The position numbers and the translations under genes were made by a program. Source: UBA3937 sp050951585 (GTDB lineage Bacteria; Bacillota; Peptococcia; DRI-13; DTU073). From it: DNA of 64,000 bases. The stretch is taken from NCBI GenBank assembly GCA_050951585.1, contig JBMNJI010000006.1, forward strand, positions 434,001 through 498,000, written 5' to 3'. The notes below the pieces were generated by a model that saw only the letters and a program-made list of their open reading frames with translations, searched no databases and was not told where the DNA came from. This document shows, piece after piece, positions 54,225 through 63,502 of this stretch (positions within the stretch are counted from its first letter, which is position 1; every line of letters starts with the position of its first letter).

Positions 54225-55538
54225 TTACTTATCCTTTTCCCCAATGGAAGGAGGCATCTTCTTGGATAATTCAACCATAACCTCCGCTAATTGTGTTACT
54301 TTCTCCCTTAATTTAAAAACGCAATCAACTTCATCCGCCTGCCCCTGCACAATATCTTCCGCTAAGGCAGTACATGCAGGCGCACCGCAGGAACCACAAT
54401 CCAGTCCAGGTAATGCTTGCGCAATCTTCTCCATCTGCTCCATCTTTTGCAGGGCTACCATCATATCCTCGTCTAACCGCAATACCCCCATGGGGGTAAT
54501 TCTTTCCTGCCAGAGTATATCATGCCAACCGGGATACGCAGGCAGAGCCATGTTTTGCGCCCTTTTTTCGTGGGCTAAACGATTAATACGTGCTTTGGCC
54601 ATAAAAGGATTTACGACGGTGAGTGGTCCGCCGACACAACCTCCTACGCAGGCCAACCCTTCAATATATCCAATATCTTTTAATTTCCCCATCACTACTT
54701 CTTCAAGGACATTACTGACATTTACAATGCCATCAACCGCCAAATAAGGAATATCCGCAAGCAAGCGGCTTTCCCCGCCGGTCACCGCCCAGCCAATTCC
54801 CGCTCCGGATGAGCGCTGTAAAGCCGGAGCCTCTTGGAGCTTTCTAATCTCTTTGCTAAGGGGACCAAACAGTTCGGAAATACCGATAACCCCATCCACG
54901 GCAGATTTTCCTGTACCTAAAGGGTTTTTTACCGCCGTAACTTTTGCGGCACAAGGTGAGATAAAGAAGATTCCCACTTCTTCACGGGGATAACCTTCCT
55001 CCTCCATCTCTTTTCTGGCGATCAAAGCGGCTGTTTCCATCGGTGAAGCAAGGGGAATAATCTGATTGATTAACTCCGGGAACTTCACCTGAATCAGTCT
55101 TAATACGGCCGGACAGGCTGAAGAAATTGCCGGTTTAGGGAAACTGCCATGTTCCTGCAAAAATGCCACTACCGCCCGCGAAACAAACTCCGCCCCGTAA
55201 GCCACTTCCTTCACCTTACAAAAACCTAAGGCTAATAACCCGGCCATAATCTGATCAACAGTCACTGCTGAATCAAATTGGCCATACAAACTGGGGGCCG
55301 GAAGGGCAACAGGATACTTATATTTCTTGAGGAGCTCCAAATTATCGGTAATGGCCAATTTGGCATGATGAGGACAAATGCGAATGCATTCTCCGCAATC
55401 GATACAGCGTAAATCAATGATCTTCGCTTTACCCTCACGCACACGAATCGCTTCAGTGGGACACCGTTTAATACAATTAGTACAACCCCTGCACAAATCT
55501 TTATCCAGCGTTACTGAGTGAAAATAAGTGTTTCCCAC
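54225..55538 (-). CDS. HydS-like [FeFe]-hydrogenase homologue (putative redox sensor)
   Basis: 437 residues (GTG start, GGAGTG upstream). Two 4Fe-4S clusters (Cys16/19/22/26 and Cys45/48/51/55), then an H-cluster-like domain: SSACPAV (Cys142), SPCAAK (Cys196) and LACVGGC (Cys297, Cys301). A C-terminal iron-sulfur domain (CGSCGAPAC and Cys406) follows. The cluster ligands are kept, but the proton-relay cysteine of TSCCP is Ala here, as in sensory HydS enzymes. The neighbour is an RsbW-type ATPase, which supports a signalling role. Catalysis is unlikely but not excluded. Confidence 0.85.
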   Translation of the reverse strand: MGNTYFHSVTLDKDLCRGCTNCIKRCPTEAIRVREGKAKIIDLRCIDCGECIRICPHHAKLAITDNLELLKKYKYPVALPAPSLYGQFDSAVTVDQIMAGLLALGFCKVKEVAYGAEFVSRAVVAFLQEHGSFPKPAISSACPAVLRLIQVKFPELINQIIPLASPMETAALIARKEMEEEGYPREEVGIFFISPCAAKVTAVKNPLGTGKSAVDGVIGISELFGPLSKEIRKLQEAPALQRSSGAGIGWAVTGGESRLLADIPYLAVDGIVNVSNVLEEVVMGKLKDIGYIEGLACVGGCVGGPLTVVNPFMAKARINRLAHEKRAQNMALPAYPGWHDILWQERITPMGVLRLDEDMMVALQKMEQMEKIAQALPGLDCGSCGAPACTALAEDIVQGQADEVDCVFKLREKVTQLAEVMVELSKKMPPSIGEKDK

Positions 55539-55555
55539 CGGACTTCACTCCTTTG

Positions 55556-55981
55556 TCAGCTAATAACCATCGTAATGGTTGTCCCTTTCCCTGCTTCAGA
55601 CTTGATGGAAAATTCGGTAGAACAATTGCGCATGTTGGGCAAGCCCATTCCCGCCCCAAAACCCATCTCCCGAACTTCTTCAGGAGCCGTAGAAAATCCT
55701 GCGGCCATCGCCTGATCCACATCTGCGATGCCCGGTCCTACATCACGAGCGATAATAGTAACCACACCCGGATCAATCCGCGCTTCGATTGTTCCGCCGT
55801 AGGAATGAATCACGATATTCATTTCCGCTTCATATGTGGCCACCGCCACACGACGAATCAGACAGCCGGGAAACCCCAATTGCAATAACCTGCTCTTGAT
55901 CTTCGAGCTGGCTTCACCTGCTGTCTTAAATTCGCCCTGTTCAACTGAAAATAACATCACGATTGCATTGGATTGCTGCAA
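55556..55981 (-). CDS. RsbW/RsbT-like ATP-binding protein (anti-sigma-type kinase)
   Basis: 141-residue stand-alone HATPase domain: N box EAEMNIVIHS (51-60), G1 DVGPGI (80-84 core), G2 GFGAGMGLPNM (108-118). Such proteins are small serine kinases or anti-sigma factors. Directly upstream of the HydS-like gene (17 bases), a pairing seen with sensory hydrogenases in Clostridia (recalled). Partner sigma factor not visible here. TTG start, with an ATG eight codons later as an alternative. Confidence 0.85.
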   Translation of the reverse strand: MQQSNAIVMLFSVEQGEFKTAGEASSKIKSRLLQLGFPGCLIRRVAVATYEAEMNIVIHSYGGTIEARIDPGVVTIIARDVGPGIADVDQAMAAGFSTAPEEVREMGFGAGMGLPNMRNCSTEFSIKSEAGKGTTITMVIS

Positions 55982-56070
55982 ATCATTTTCCTTCCCTGCT
56001 TCTATAAGGTGTTCCTAAGTATTATATCATATTTGCCAGAAGCATGAGCCAATTAAATCGTGCACTTTAC

Positions 56071-56772
56071 TTAACTGATTTTGACATTTCTGATCATGTA
56101 CCCGACACCACTGCAGGTCACGATGTATTCCGGATTACCGGGATCGCTTTCGATTTTTTGTCTTAACCGACCGATACTAACCCGTAAATAATGAGTGCAG
56201 TCACGATATTCCGTACCCCAGATGGCTTCCAGTAATTCCTCATGTGGTAAGACTTTATCCGCTTTGTTGGCCATATATGTCAAAAGCTTAAATTCTGTCG
56301 GAGTCAGATGAGCTGCCTCCTCATTAATCGTCACCTGACGCTGGCCTAAATCAATGACCAGATTACCCAGTTTAATCTTATCGGTTGACGGCTGAGTGAG
56401 AGAATTCTTTGTTCTGCGCAATACGGCATTAACACGGGCCAACAATTCTTCTACGGCAAAAGGTTTGGGTACATAATCATCCGCCCCTGCATTCAGCCCT
56501 TCCACCGCATCCTGCATATCTCCTTTAGCCGTGATCATAATAATCGGCACATCGGAAACCTGCCGAATGCGACGGCACACTTCCAACCCGTCCATCTCCG
56601 GTAACATGATATCCAAAATAATAATGTCCGGATTACTTGCTTCAAATTGGGTTAGTGCCTCAGGTCCGGTAGTTGCGGAAGCAATTTCAAATCCACTTGC
56701 CCGCAAATTGGCTCTTACAAATCTCAAAATGTTGGATTCATCATCCACAACAAGCGCAACTGGTTTATTCAT
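56071..56772 (-). CDS. OmpR-family response regulator
   Basis: 233 residues: receiver domain with Asp10, Asp11 and phospho-acceptor Asp54 (ILDIMLPEMDGLEV), then a winged-helix DNA-binding domain (HLTPTEFKLLTYMANK, YLRVSIGRLRQKIE). KdpE/PhoP-like. Its start overlaps the kinase stop by four bases (ATGA). Target unknown. Confidence 0.94.
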   Translation of the reverse strand: MNKPVALVVDDESNILRFVRANLRASGFEIASATTGPEALTQFEASNPDIIILDIMLPEMDGLEVCRRIRQVSDVPIIMITAKGDMQDAVEGLNAGADDYVPKPFAVEELLARVNAVLRRTKNSLTQPSTDKIKLGNLVIDLGQRQVTINEEAAHLTPTEFKLLTYMANKADKVLPHEELLEAIWGTEYRDCTHYLRVSIGRLRQKIESDPGNPEYIVTCSGVGYMIRNVKIS

Positions 56773-59540
56773 CTTCTTTCCTCCTCCGTTTTTTCATAAG
56801 GCAGAGTAAAGTAGAATCTACTTCCTTGCCCCAATTCACTTTCTACCCATATCTCTCCGCCGTGTCTTTTAATAATACCTCTCGTAATTGATAAACCGAC
56901 ACCACTTCCTTTAATTTGTTTTGCCCTAATGTCAGAGACGCGATAAAACCTTTCAAAAATGGCCTCTTGATCCTGGGGCGGAATCCCTATCCCACGATCA
57001 ATTACCCCAACCTTAACCATGTGTTGATCCGGTAATAGACTGATTTCTATTTTAATTTCTCTGGCATCAGGAGAATATTTCACGGCATTTTCCAGCAAAT
57101 TATTGTAGACTTGCTCAATTCGGTGTTCATCAAACAAAACGTACGGAATTTCATCAAGTACTTCCAAGACAAGATGATAATCGGGAAAACGGTGACTGAA
57201 ACTCTTAACAATTCGTTCGGTGGTTTTTAGTAAATCATTGGGATTGATATCGATATTTAAAGCACCTGCTTCGATTTTCGACATGTCCATAATATTATCA
57301 ATCAATTCCCGCAAGCGAATACTGTCTTCCACAATCGCCTCATAAAACTCCTGCTGTTCTTCCGGGGTCCACACAACGTCCTTCCGAATCAAGGATTGAG
57401 CACTTCCATAAATGGAAGTAAGCGGTGAACGAAGCTCATGGGAAACAGTAGAGAGAATCGAACTTTTTAAAATATCAATCTCTTTTTCCCGGGTAATATC
57501 CCGTACCACATACCCATAACCAATGAAAACATCACCTGTCATCACGGGAAAACCTTGAATAAAATAATACTTAGTCACATTCTTGTATGTAATGAGGGCT
57601 TGTCCGGTTTCATAGACCTTTTGCGCAAAATAATGTTCTTTCAGCTCATCAGATGGAAGCTCCACAATAAGCTCGGGGTCAAGCTTCGCCTTTAAATCCA
57701 CAAGCCGCATATCTTCTTGCCATTCGCTGCTGTCTAAATAAAACATCGCAAACAATAAAGGATTAATGTATAAAATTTTCCCTTGATCATCCAGCACCAG
57801 CAGTCCTTCGTTCATACTATTGATAATCGCCAAGATGGTGTCATGTTCCTCATTAATCATATTAAACAAACCCAGATTAGTAATGACGACCCCTAATTGA
57901 CTACACACCGCCTGTAACATACTGATTTCCTGCTTGCCAAAACGGTCGACGGCGCAACTGGTGATTGTCACAGCACCTAAGACTGTGTTTTGATAACAAA
58001 TCGGCACACTAACCAGAGAGCGAATATCGCTCCAACGCAAGGCCAAGGGCACTTCTTCCTCTGCCTTTTCCAAATCACCAATCGAGATAATCCGGTTTTC
58101 ACCGAAAGCGAGCTGATTGAAGCGGGAGGTCGCTTCCGTATAGATGATTTTTTCCGTTTGCGGATAATTTACCCGCCAGATCGCATATGTTTCGTTCGCG
58201 ACATTATGTAAGTATTTATTATCATTATGAAGATACACAATTGTAAATTCCACTTCGAATAAGGTCATAATTTGATTGAAAATACGATTCAAGACATCAT
58301 TTAGCTTATGGGTATTGCTGACCGAAAATGCCACAGCATACAAAACAGCCGTTTCCTTCTTTTGCATCACCAGTTCATTGGTCCGCTCAATAACCCGCTT
58401 TTCCAGTTTACTGCCATGTTCTTTCAGAAAATTATCGCTGGTCTCCAGTTTTTCGGCCAATCTTTTTAAATGCGTATCCAGCTCCATTATTTCCTGCGGA
58501 ATATTCTTCTCTGCCAACTTAACACGATAAGAATAATCACCGGTAGATAACTGCTTACTTGCCACATTCAATTGTGCTAAAGGCAGCAGGATGTTTTTGT
58601 GAAGAGCATCACGCAAATAGAGAAGAATATACAAACCGGTGAAAAGAATAAACAAACACAAGACAATATTGCGGTAAAACGGTAAGTATACCTCGAACTG
58701 AGGGGCCGCCACCCAAACAACCCAGCCCAGATCCGCGATGGTGGAAAAGTAAGCCGTCTCCTGCCGATTATAAACCGGCGAATAATAATCTTGCGTTCCT
58801 TCAAGGTTGCTTTGTAAAATATCAAAAATCGGAAGAATTAACTCACCGGAAGAATTCTCGTTTTTGGACGGATGATAGATAATCTGATGCCTGTTATCCA
58901 ACAGCACCGTGTAAGAAGAGGAATAGCACCGATTTTTACCTAAAATGCTATAAAACCGGGGCATATCTAAGGTTCCGAACAGATATCCGCAATATTTTCC
59001 TTCTCTCCAGAGGGGAAGAGCAATAAAGATTGTTTCCTCCCCTTCAGAATTTAATAAGAGAGAACTGACTACCGGTTTCCGCGAATTGCTAAAGGCCTCA
59101 TAAGCAACATTATTCCGGAGTAATTCATTATAATCCTTTATAATTGCCGCAGTTAGCGGTACAGCCTCAGCCCCGGCCTGATTATCAACAGTGTCCCCTG
59201 GTACTTTATACAATAATTGATAAATATCATAATTGAGGAATAGCTCTGAAAAACCGGCCATCCCCGTTTGAAGATGCTCCCCAATTGTTCTGGAGGAAAC
59301 GGTAGGATTATTCCCGTCAAGTTGCTCGGCTAATTCCTGCAATGCCTCAATCTGACGTTCGATGTAATGCTCGACGGTTTGCGCCTCTCTCAGCACGGCA
59401 TAATTGTTTGCATAGTTCTGCTTTTGCCTTTGGTCTATTAAGTTTATCCCAAATAACATTCCAAAAATAACAATTGCTAATATCGCCGGTAAAGCCATTA
59501 TCCTTACGTTTTTGGTAAGGTTGAATACCGTTTTCAGCAT
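56769..59540 (-). CDS. Large multidomain sensor histidine kinase
   Basis: 923 residues: membrane helix 1 (about 13-35), extracellular Cache-like sensor (about 40-285), membrane helix 2 (292-309), HAMP (310-365), coiled linker, GAF (about 410-560), PAS (about 570-690), HisKA with His701 (TVSHELRSPLTS) and HATPase ending GSRFYFTLP. It can sense an external signal and, through GAF/PAS, an internal one. Cotranscribed and probably coupled with the response regulator. Ligand unknown. Confidence 0.92.
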   Translation of the reverse strand: MLKTVFNLTKNVRIMALPAILAIVIFGMLFGINLIDQRQKQNYANNYAVLREAQTVEHYIERQIEALQELAEQLDGNNPTVSSRTIGEHLQTGMAGFSELFLNYDIYQLLYKVPGDTVDNQAGAEAVPLTAAIIKDYNELLRNNVAYEAFSNSRKPVVSSLLLNSEGEETIFIALPLWREGKYCGYLFGTLDMPRFYSILGKNRCYSSSYTVLLDNRHQIIYHPSKNENSSGELILPIFDILQSNLEGTQDYYSPVYNRQETAYFSTIADLGWVVWVAAPQFEVYLPFYRNIVLCLFILFTGLYILLYLRDALHKNILLPLAQLNVASKQLSTGDYSYRVKLAEKNIPQEIMELDTHLKRLAEKLETSDNFLKEHGSKLEKRVIERTNELVMQKKETAVLYAVAFSVSNTHKLNDVLNRIFNQIMTLFEVEFTIVYLHNDNKYLHNVANETYAIWRVNYPQTEKIIYTEATSRFNQLAFGENRIISIGDLEKAEEEVPLALRWSDIRSLVSVPICYQNTVLGAVTITSCAVDRFGKQEISMLQAVCSQLGVVITNLGLFNMINEEHDTILAIINSMNEGLLVLDDQGKILYINPLLFAMFYLDSSEWQEDMRLVDLKAKLDPELIVELPSDELKEHYFAQKVYETGQALITYKNVTKYYFIQGFPVMTGDVFIGYGYVVRDITREKEIDILKSSILSTVSHELRSPLTSIYGSAQSLIRKDVVWTPEEQQEFYEAIVEDSIRLRELIDNIMDMSKIEAGALNIDINPNDLLKTTERIVKSFSHRFPDYHLVLEVLDEIPYVLFDEHRIEQVYNNLLENAVKYSPDAREIKIEISLLPDQHMVKVGVIDRGIGIPPQDQEAIFERFYRVSDIRAKQIKGSGVGLSITRGIIKRHGGEIWVESELGQGSRFYFTLPYEKTEEERR

Positions 59541-59636
59541 TTAGCCCTCCCGTTCACCGCCAAAGGGATTTTCTAAACAATATTCACAATATATATCAAT
59601 TTTATATTTTTACTATAACCTTCCTGCCGCTAATGG

Positions 59637-60794
59637 TCAAGACCTGTCTTCTTCAGTTACCTTCCCTTTTTCTTTGCGTTTTTGGACCAGGGAATATACT
59701 TTCGCTCCTTGGGTGGTTAACTTCCGATAATTCAAAATCCGGTCATAGTAACTGACATATTCACTATGCGGAAGATAGAATTCTTTAAACAATCGTTCAC
59801 TAAGCTCATAAAAATCATTAGTTAATTCAAATCGGTAGACCAAAGGTCCCTGCAAAGCCAGTAAAGGAATCCCTTCCTCAGCCAGTGGTGAAGCCCAGAC
59901 AACCTCCTGCAATTCAGGTAACTCCCCAATAACTTTCTTAATAATTTTTTTCACCGGATCCTGCGGTTTGTTCTGCACAAAGTTACCGGAAAGGTATACT
60001 GAATAATATTCAATCGGTTCTTTATTGCCAAATAGCCCGATTCTTCTGCCAACCCAGAACAACAAAAAGTCCTGCCCATTTGTTCGTTCATTCTCTTTTT
60101 GTTTTGCCCGCTCTAATTGAAGCCAGGCCGTTAAATCCAGCAGATAACGGGAAATAATTTCTTCCGTATCATCAACATTGCCAATCCGCCGCACCAGCGC
60201 CGTATAATTCAAATATACGCCCCAGCCTTTTTGCATTAGTAACTTCTTGTTGAGCATCGAACCGGGCAAAGATGTTTCGGCAAAGGCGGGCAACAACAAG
60301 GCCCTTTGATCCTGCAAAAAACGCTCCAGATCATAAGTAATAGTAAACGGCAGTTCCGACACCTTTAAGCCGATACAAAGATAATCATCCTCATCACAGG
60401 CAATATAATATAAATTGACCCTTCTTTGCCTGGCCAGCCATGTCAGCATATGCCGGTCCATCGGGTCTTGTAAACTAAAATGCAAAGAAAAAGCTGAATC
60501 TTCCCCATCATAAAATAAAGAAATCTCCAGTTTCCCAGCCGTAACCGCGCATATTTTGTAATCTTCCACAGCATCCAGATAATCCTCGAAGGCTTCGTGC
60601 CCATTCAGTTGAAGATAAAAATCAACCTCCCCCATGGAATTCATTGTGGAACAGGCGTTTATCCCGTCCGCAAATGCTTTGATAATACTACTATGCCTAA
60701 CCGGATGCAGATAAGGCACCTCCGGGGAAGGAGGAACACTAAGCGTATATATCTTCAGTTTTTCCTGCGTACCGTGCGTCTTTTCCTGCTTCAT
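59637..60794 (-). CDS. Protein of unknown function, 385 residues
   Basis: Not recognised. Soluble, no signal peptide or membrane helix; mixed alpha/beta composition with repeated aromatic and acidic segments (VNLYYIACDEDDYLCIGLKV, RFELTNDFYELSERLFKEFY). No clear catalytic motif. About 95 bases separate it from the histidine kinase, same strand. Base composition matches its neighbours. Confidence 0.75.
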   Translation of the reverse strand: MKQEKTHGTQEKLKIYTLSVPPSPEVPYLHPVRHSSIIKAFADGINACSTMNSMGEVDFYLQLNGHEAFEDYLDAVEDYKICAVTAGKLEISLFYDGEDSAFSLHFSLQDPMDRHMLTWLARQRRVNLYYIACDEDDYLCIGLKVSELPFTITYDLERFLQDQRALLLPAFAETSLPGSMLNKKLLMQKGWGVYLNYTALVRRIGNVDDTEEIISRYLLDLTAWLQLERAKQKENERTNGQDFLLFWVGRRIGLFGNKEPIEYYSVYLSGNFVQNKPQDPVKKIIKKVIGELPELQEVVWASPLAEEGIPLLALQGPLVYRFELTNDFYELSERLFKEFYLPHSEYVSYYDRILNYRKLTTQGAKVYSLVQKRKEKGKVTEEDRS

Positions 60795-60941
60795 TATTCT
60801 CGTTTTGCCTCAATTCCTGCCATATTTTGCACTCCTATGTTCATTATACACTAATTTTTACATCTTTTTAATGTGTTTTCCCGCATCTGTCAGTTATTTT
60901 TTGCGTATTTTTCATTTTTCCCTTGAATATTTATACTTTTT

Positions 60942-62153
60942 TTAGTTCTTTTTTTGCCTTGCATTTTTGATGGTAAAGAGATTTACTACCCCGGCGAATA
61001 CTACCAAAAGCGTGGGAAGCATAAAGGTCCAGAAGGGTGATTTCTCCATTAAAAGCCCAAATAAGGGAGGACCTGCGGCTACACCAAAAAAACGAATACT
61101 GCCGTAAAGAGATGTGATCATCCCCCGTTCTTCCGTCTCACAGGAACTGGTGATTAACGTATTCAAATTGGTTAAAACTATCCCGGTCCCTATTCCGCCA
61201 ACAACGAGCGCGCCGATTAAGACATAGATTTGCCGCGCCAACAGTCCCAGTAAACCGGTAGAGGCCGCTAAAAGGCCTAGCCCGCCAATGATGAGCGGCT
61301 TGGCAAAAGACCGTCTGCCCGCCATAAATACGCCCGTTAAATAAGAGGTGGAAGCCATCGCTAAAACCGGTATGGCAATGATTAAGCCTTTAATTACCCC
61401 ATCAAGACCATATTTTGTTTCCAAATAATCGGACAGATAAAAAAGCAAGCCGAATAAGGTAAATAACACGATCCCTCCCGCCAGAAAAAGAGCGGTCAGA
61501 AACAGCCCTTTTTGTTGAAATATTTGGCGTAATGAACTGAGATATTGGCGAAAAGGTTCCGCGCTTTCTTGGGGGGCCGGCTCTTTTACCCCTAACCACA
61601 GCGCTAGAATAATCGGAATGCATAAGACCGGAAAGACAAAGAGTACCGTCCACCAGGCCAGGAGGCCAACCAAAGACCCTAGAATCGGACTGACGACCTT
61701 GCCCAGTCCATTGGCTGCTTCCAGAACACCAAGAGACTTACTCCTTGCTCCGCTTTGATATAAATCACCCGCCAGCGCCATCGCCAGAGGCGCAGTACCG
61801 GCAGCGCCAATGCCTTGCATAATCCGGCCGGCCATAATCACCGCATAAGCATTTTTATCCATGAAAGCGGCGGCCAGTCCGGCGATTACCCCACCCGTCG
61901 CATAAACCAGCAAAGAAAGAAGAATAATCGGTTTGCGGCGATAGCGGTCTGACAGATAGCCCAAAATTGGAATAGTTAAACCGGCCGGAATAGAAAACAA
62001 CGTGATGACTAAACTAACCTTGAATTGCGAGATGTCTAGTGCTTGTTTCATCTGGGGCAGGACGGGAATGAGCATGGAATTCCCCAGCACCATCATAAAT
62101 GGTACACCGGCTAAGGCTATCATCGTCAAGCTACTTTTCTGTTGTTGTGACAA
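60942..62153 (-). CDS. Major facilitator superfamily transporter (DHA1-type efflux)
   Basis: 403 residues, about 12 hydrophobic segments. Motif A GYLSDRYRRKP after helix 2, and the proline-rich helix 5 pattern of drug:proton antiporters (LGKVVSPILGSLVGLL). TTG at 62153 chosen since GGGAGAGG lies upstream; the TTG at 62171 has no site. Substrate unknown; multidrug efflux is inference. Confidence 0.88.
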   Translation of the reverse strand: MSQQQKSSLTMIALAGVPFMMVLGNSMLIPVLPQMKQALDISQFKVSLVITLFSIPAGLTIPILGYLSDRYRRKPIILLSLLVYATGGVIAGLAAAFMDKNAYAVIMAGRIMQGIGAAGTAPLAMALAGDLYQSGARSKSLGVLEAANGLGKVVSPILGSLVGLLAWWTVLFVFPVLCIPIILALWLGVKEPAPQESAEPFRQYLSSLRQIFQQKGLFLTALFLAGGIVLFTLFGLLFYLSDYLETKYGLDGVIKGLIIAIPVLAMASTSYLTGVFMAGRRSFAKPLIIGGLGLLAASTGLLGLLARQIYVLIGALVVGGIGTGIVLTNLNTLITSSCETEERGMITSLYGSIRFFGVAAGPPLFGLLMEKSPFWTFMLPTLLVVFAGVVNLFTIKNARQKKN

Positions 62154-62213
62154 GTAATCCTCTCCCTGCAATAAACGTAAGTATTTCTTGTTTTAACTGC
62201 AATTAGTGTCTCC

Positions 62214-62666
62214 TTAGTGCAGGAAATTTATCAGTTTCAAAAAAAAGGCAGCTAAGCCAGCTGCCATTAAAGGTCCGACCGGAACACCACCAAAAAAGGT
62301 TATGCCGATCAGCGAACCGAGCACCAAACACAGGAGCAATTCGGGCTGGTTTTTGAGCATTCTTAATCCGTCACCGTTCAGGTAGGTGGCCAGAATTCCC
62401 CCCAGAAAAGCCAAAAAGCCGGGCCAGGATAAAAAACTACCCTTTAACTCACTCCAAACCACCTTTTCTTTCACGATCGGTGTTAATACAGATAACATGA
62501 GAAATAAGAGCCCAAGCTCCAACCCGCGGCGCTCTATTAACGGGAAATAGTGGGTCAAATTGCACAGCTTAATGACCATTAAAACACAAGCGGATGTGGC
62601 AATAAGCGGAGCTTTGGCGATAATGCCGACAATTATTAAGACAAGCAACACCGTTTCTCCCCACAT
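62214..62666 (-). CDS. DUF441 family membrane protein (YtwI-like)
   Basis: 150 residues, four or five hydrophobic segments, with the family stretches GLLFLMLSVLTPIV, ILATYLNGDG and GVPVGPLMAAGLAAF. Function unknown in the family. GGAGGG ribosome site. Confidence 0.88.
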   Translation of the reverse strand: MWGETVLLVLIIVGIIAKAPLIATSACVLMVIKLCNLTHYFPLIERRGLELGLLFLMLSVLTPIVKEKVVWSELKGSFLSWPGFLAFLGGILATYLNGDGLRMLKNQPELLLCLVLGSLIGITFFGGVPVGPLMAAGLAAFFLKLINFLH

Positions 62667-62773
62667 ATTTCTTCCCTCCGGGGTTGTAATCTAAGAATAA
62701 TTCTATGCGTGTTACCGAACTATCAGTCTTAAAAACGCCATGGTCGCATAGATTTTTTTGGGGGGTGAAAAAT

Positions 62774-63046
62774 GTGTCCGGTATCTGGTCAATTGCTCTG
62801 ACAATGGGATTGTTAAGATTGCTTTCCGGCATCCTCGAATTTTCGGCAGGTTCTCTGATGATTTTTTTTAACAATGTGGAAACAGCGCTAAAAATAAACG
62901 CGATCCTGGCTTTGGTCGGTCCCACGATCATGATCCTGGTTACTGCTTTGGGATTAGTCGGTATTGCCGGCAATGTCTCACTTGGAAAAATGTTTGCGGT
63001 TGCCGGTGGAGCAGCCTTAATCTTTATCGGCTTAAACAAGATGTAA
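62774..63046 (+). CDS. yqhV: YqhV family protein (DUF2619)
   Basis: About 90 residues, two or three membrane helices: LRLLSGILEFSAGSLMIFF and ALVGPTIMILVTALGLVG match Bacillus YqhV closely as remembered. GTG start at 62774 with GGGGGGTG six bases upstream; the ATG at 62705 has no site. YqhV is usually beside spoIIIA; here it is not. Confidence 0.85.
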   Translation: MSGIWSIALTMGLLRLLSGILEFSAGSLMIFFNNVETALKINAILALVGPTIMILVTALGLVGIAGNVSLGKMFAVAGGAALIFIGLNKM

Positions 63047-63120
63047 GACATTACCTTATTACTCTTCGTAATTCTACATATAATAAATATGTTCACATTA
63101 TATCGCAAGGAGGATAAACC

Positions 63121-63408
63121 ATGACGGTTGGCACAAAGATGCACCAAACCCTGGCCGAACTGGAGTCGGCGAAGGCAAATCTAAAAACATTTGCGCTGGA
63201 CACTGAAGACAAAACAGCGAAGAAAATGTTCGCCGAATATTCTCAGCAGTTAGAGTCAATCTGCCAGGGCATGAAAGCCCGATGCGATTATATTGAGCAG
63301 CAGGAGCCACAGTATAAGGTTTTCGAGAATGCTATTCAGCAAGGAATTCAGCAAGAACAGCAACAACAGAATCAAATGAACCAGACCCGTTTAGATGATC
63401 TGGAGTAA
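63121..63408 (+). CDS. DUF1657 domain protein with Gln-rich tail
   Basis: 95 residues, helical: VGTKMHQTLAELESAKANLK, a DUF1657 core with KMFAEYSQQLESI, then EQQEPQYKVFENAIQQG and a Gln-rich C terminus. DUF1657 proteins occur beside SpoVA and YqhV-type spore genes; spore function is inference. Excellent AAGGAGG site. Confidence 0.88.
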   Translation: MTVGTKMHQTLAELESAKANLKTFALDTEDKTAKKMFAEYSQQLESICQGMKARCDYIEQQEPQYKVFENAIQQGIQQEQQQQNQMNQTRLDDLE

Positions 63409-63413
63409 CATTG

Positions 63414-63447
63414 GGGGCTAGTGACAGTTGATGTCACTAGCCCCTTT
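63414..63447 (+). terminator. Terminator of the DUF1657 gene
   Basis: 13-bp stem GGGGCTAGTGACA / TGTCACTAGCCCC with loop GTTGA, but only a short T tract, so efficiency is uncertain. Confidence 0.7.
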
Positions 63448-63502
63448 AAATCGCCCTAATAGGCCCCCTCCATAGACTCTTCCACAGCCCTTAAAAATAT
63501 CT

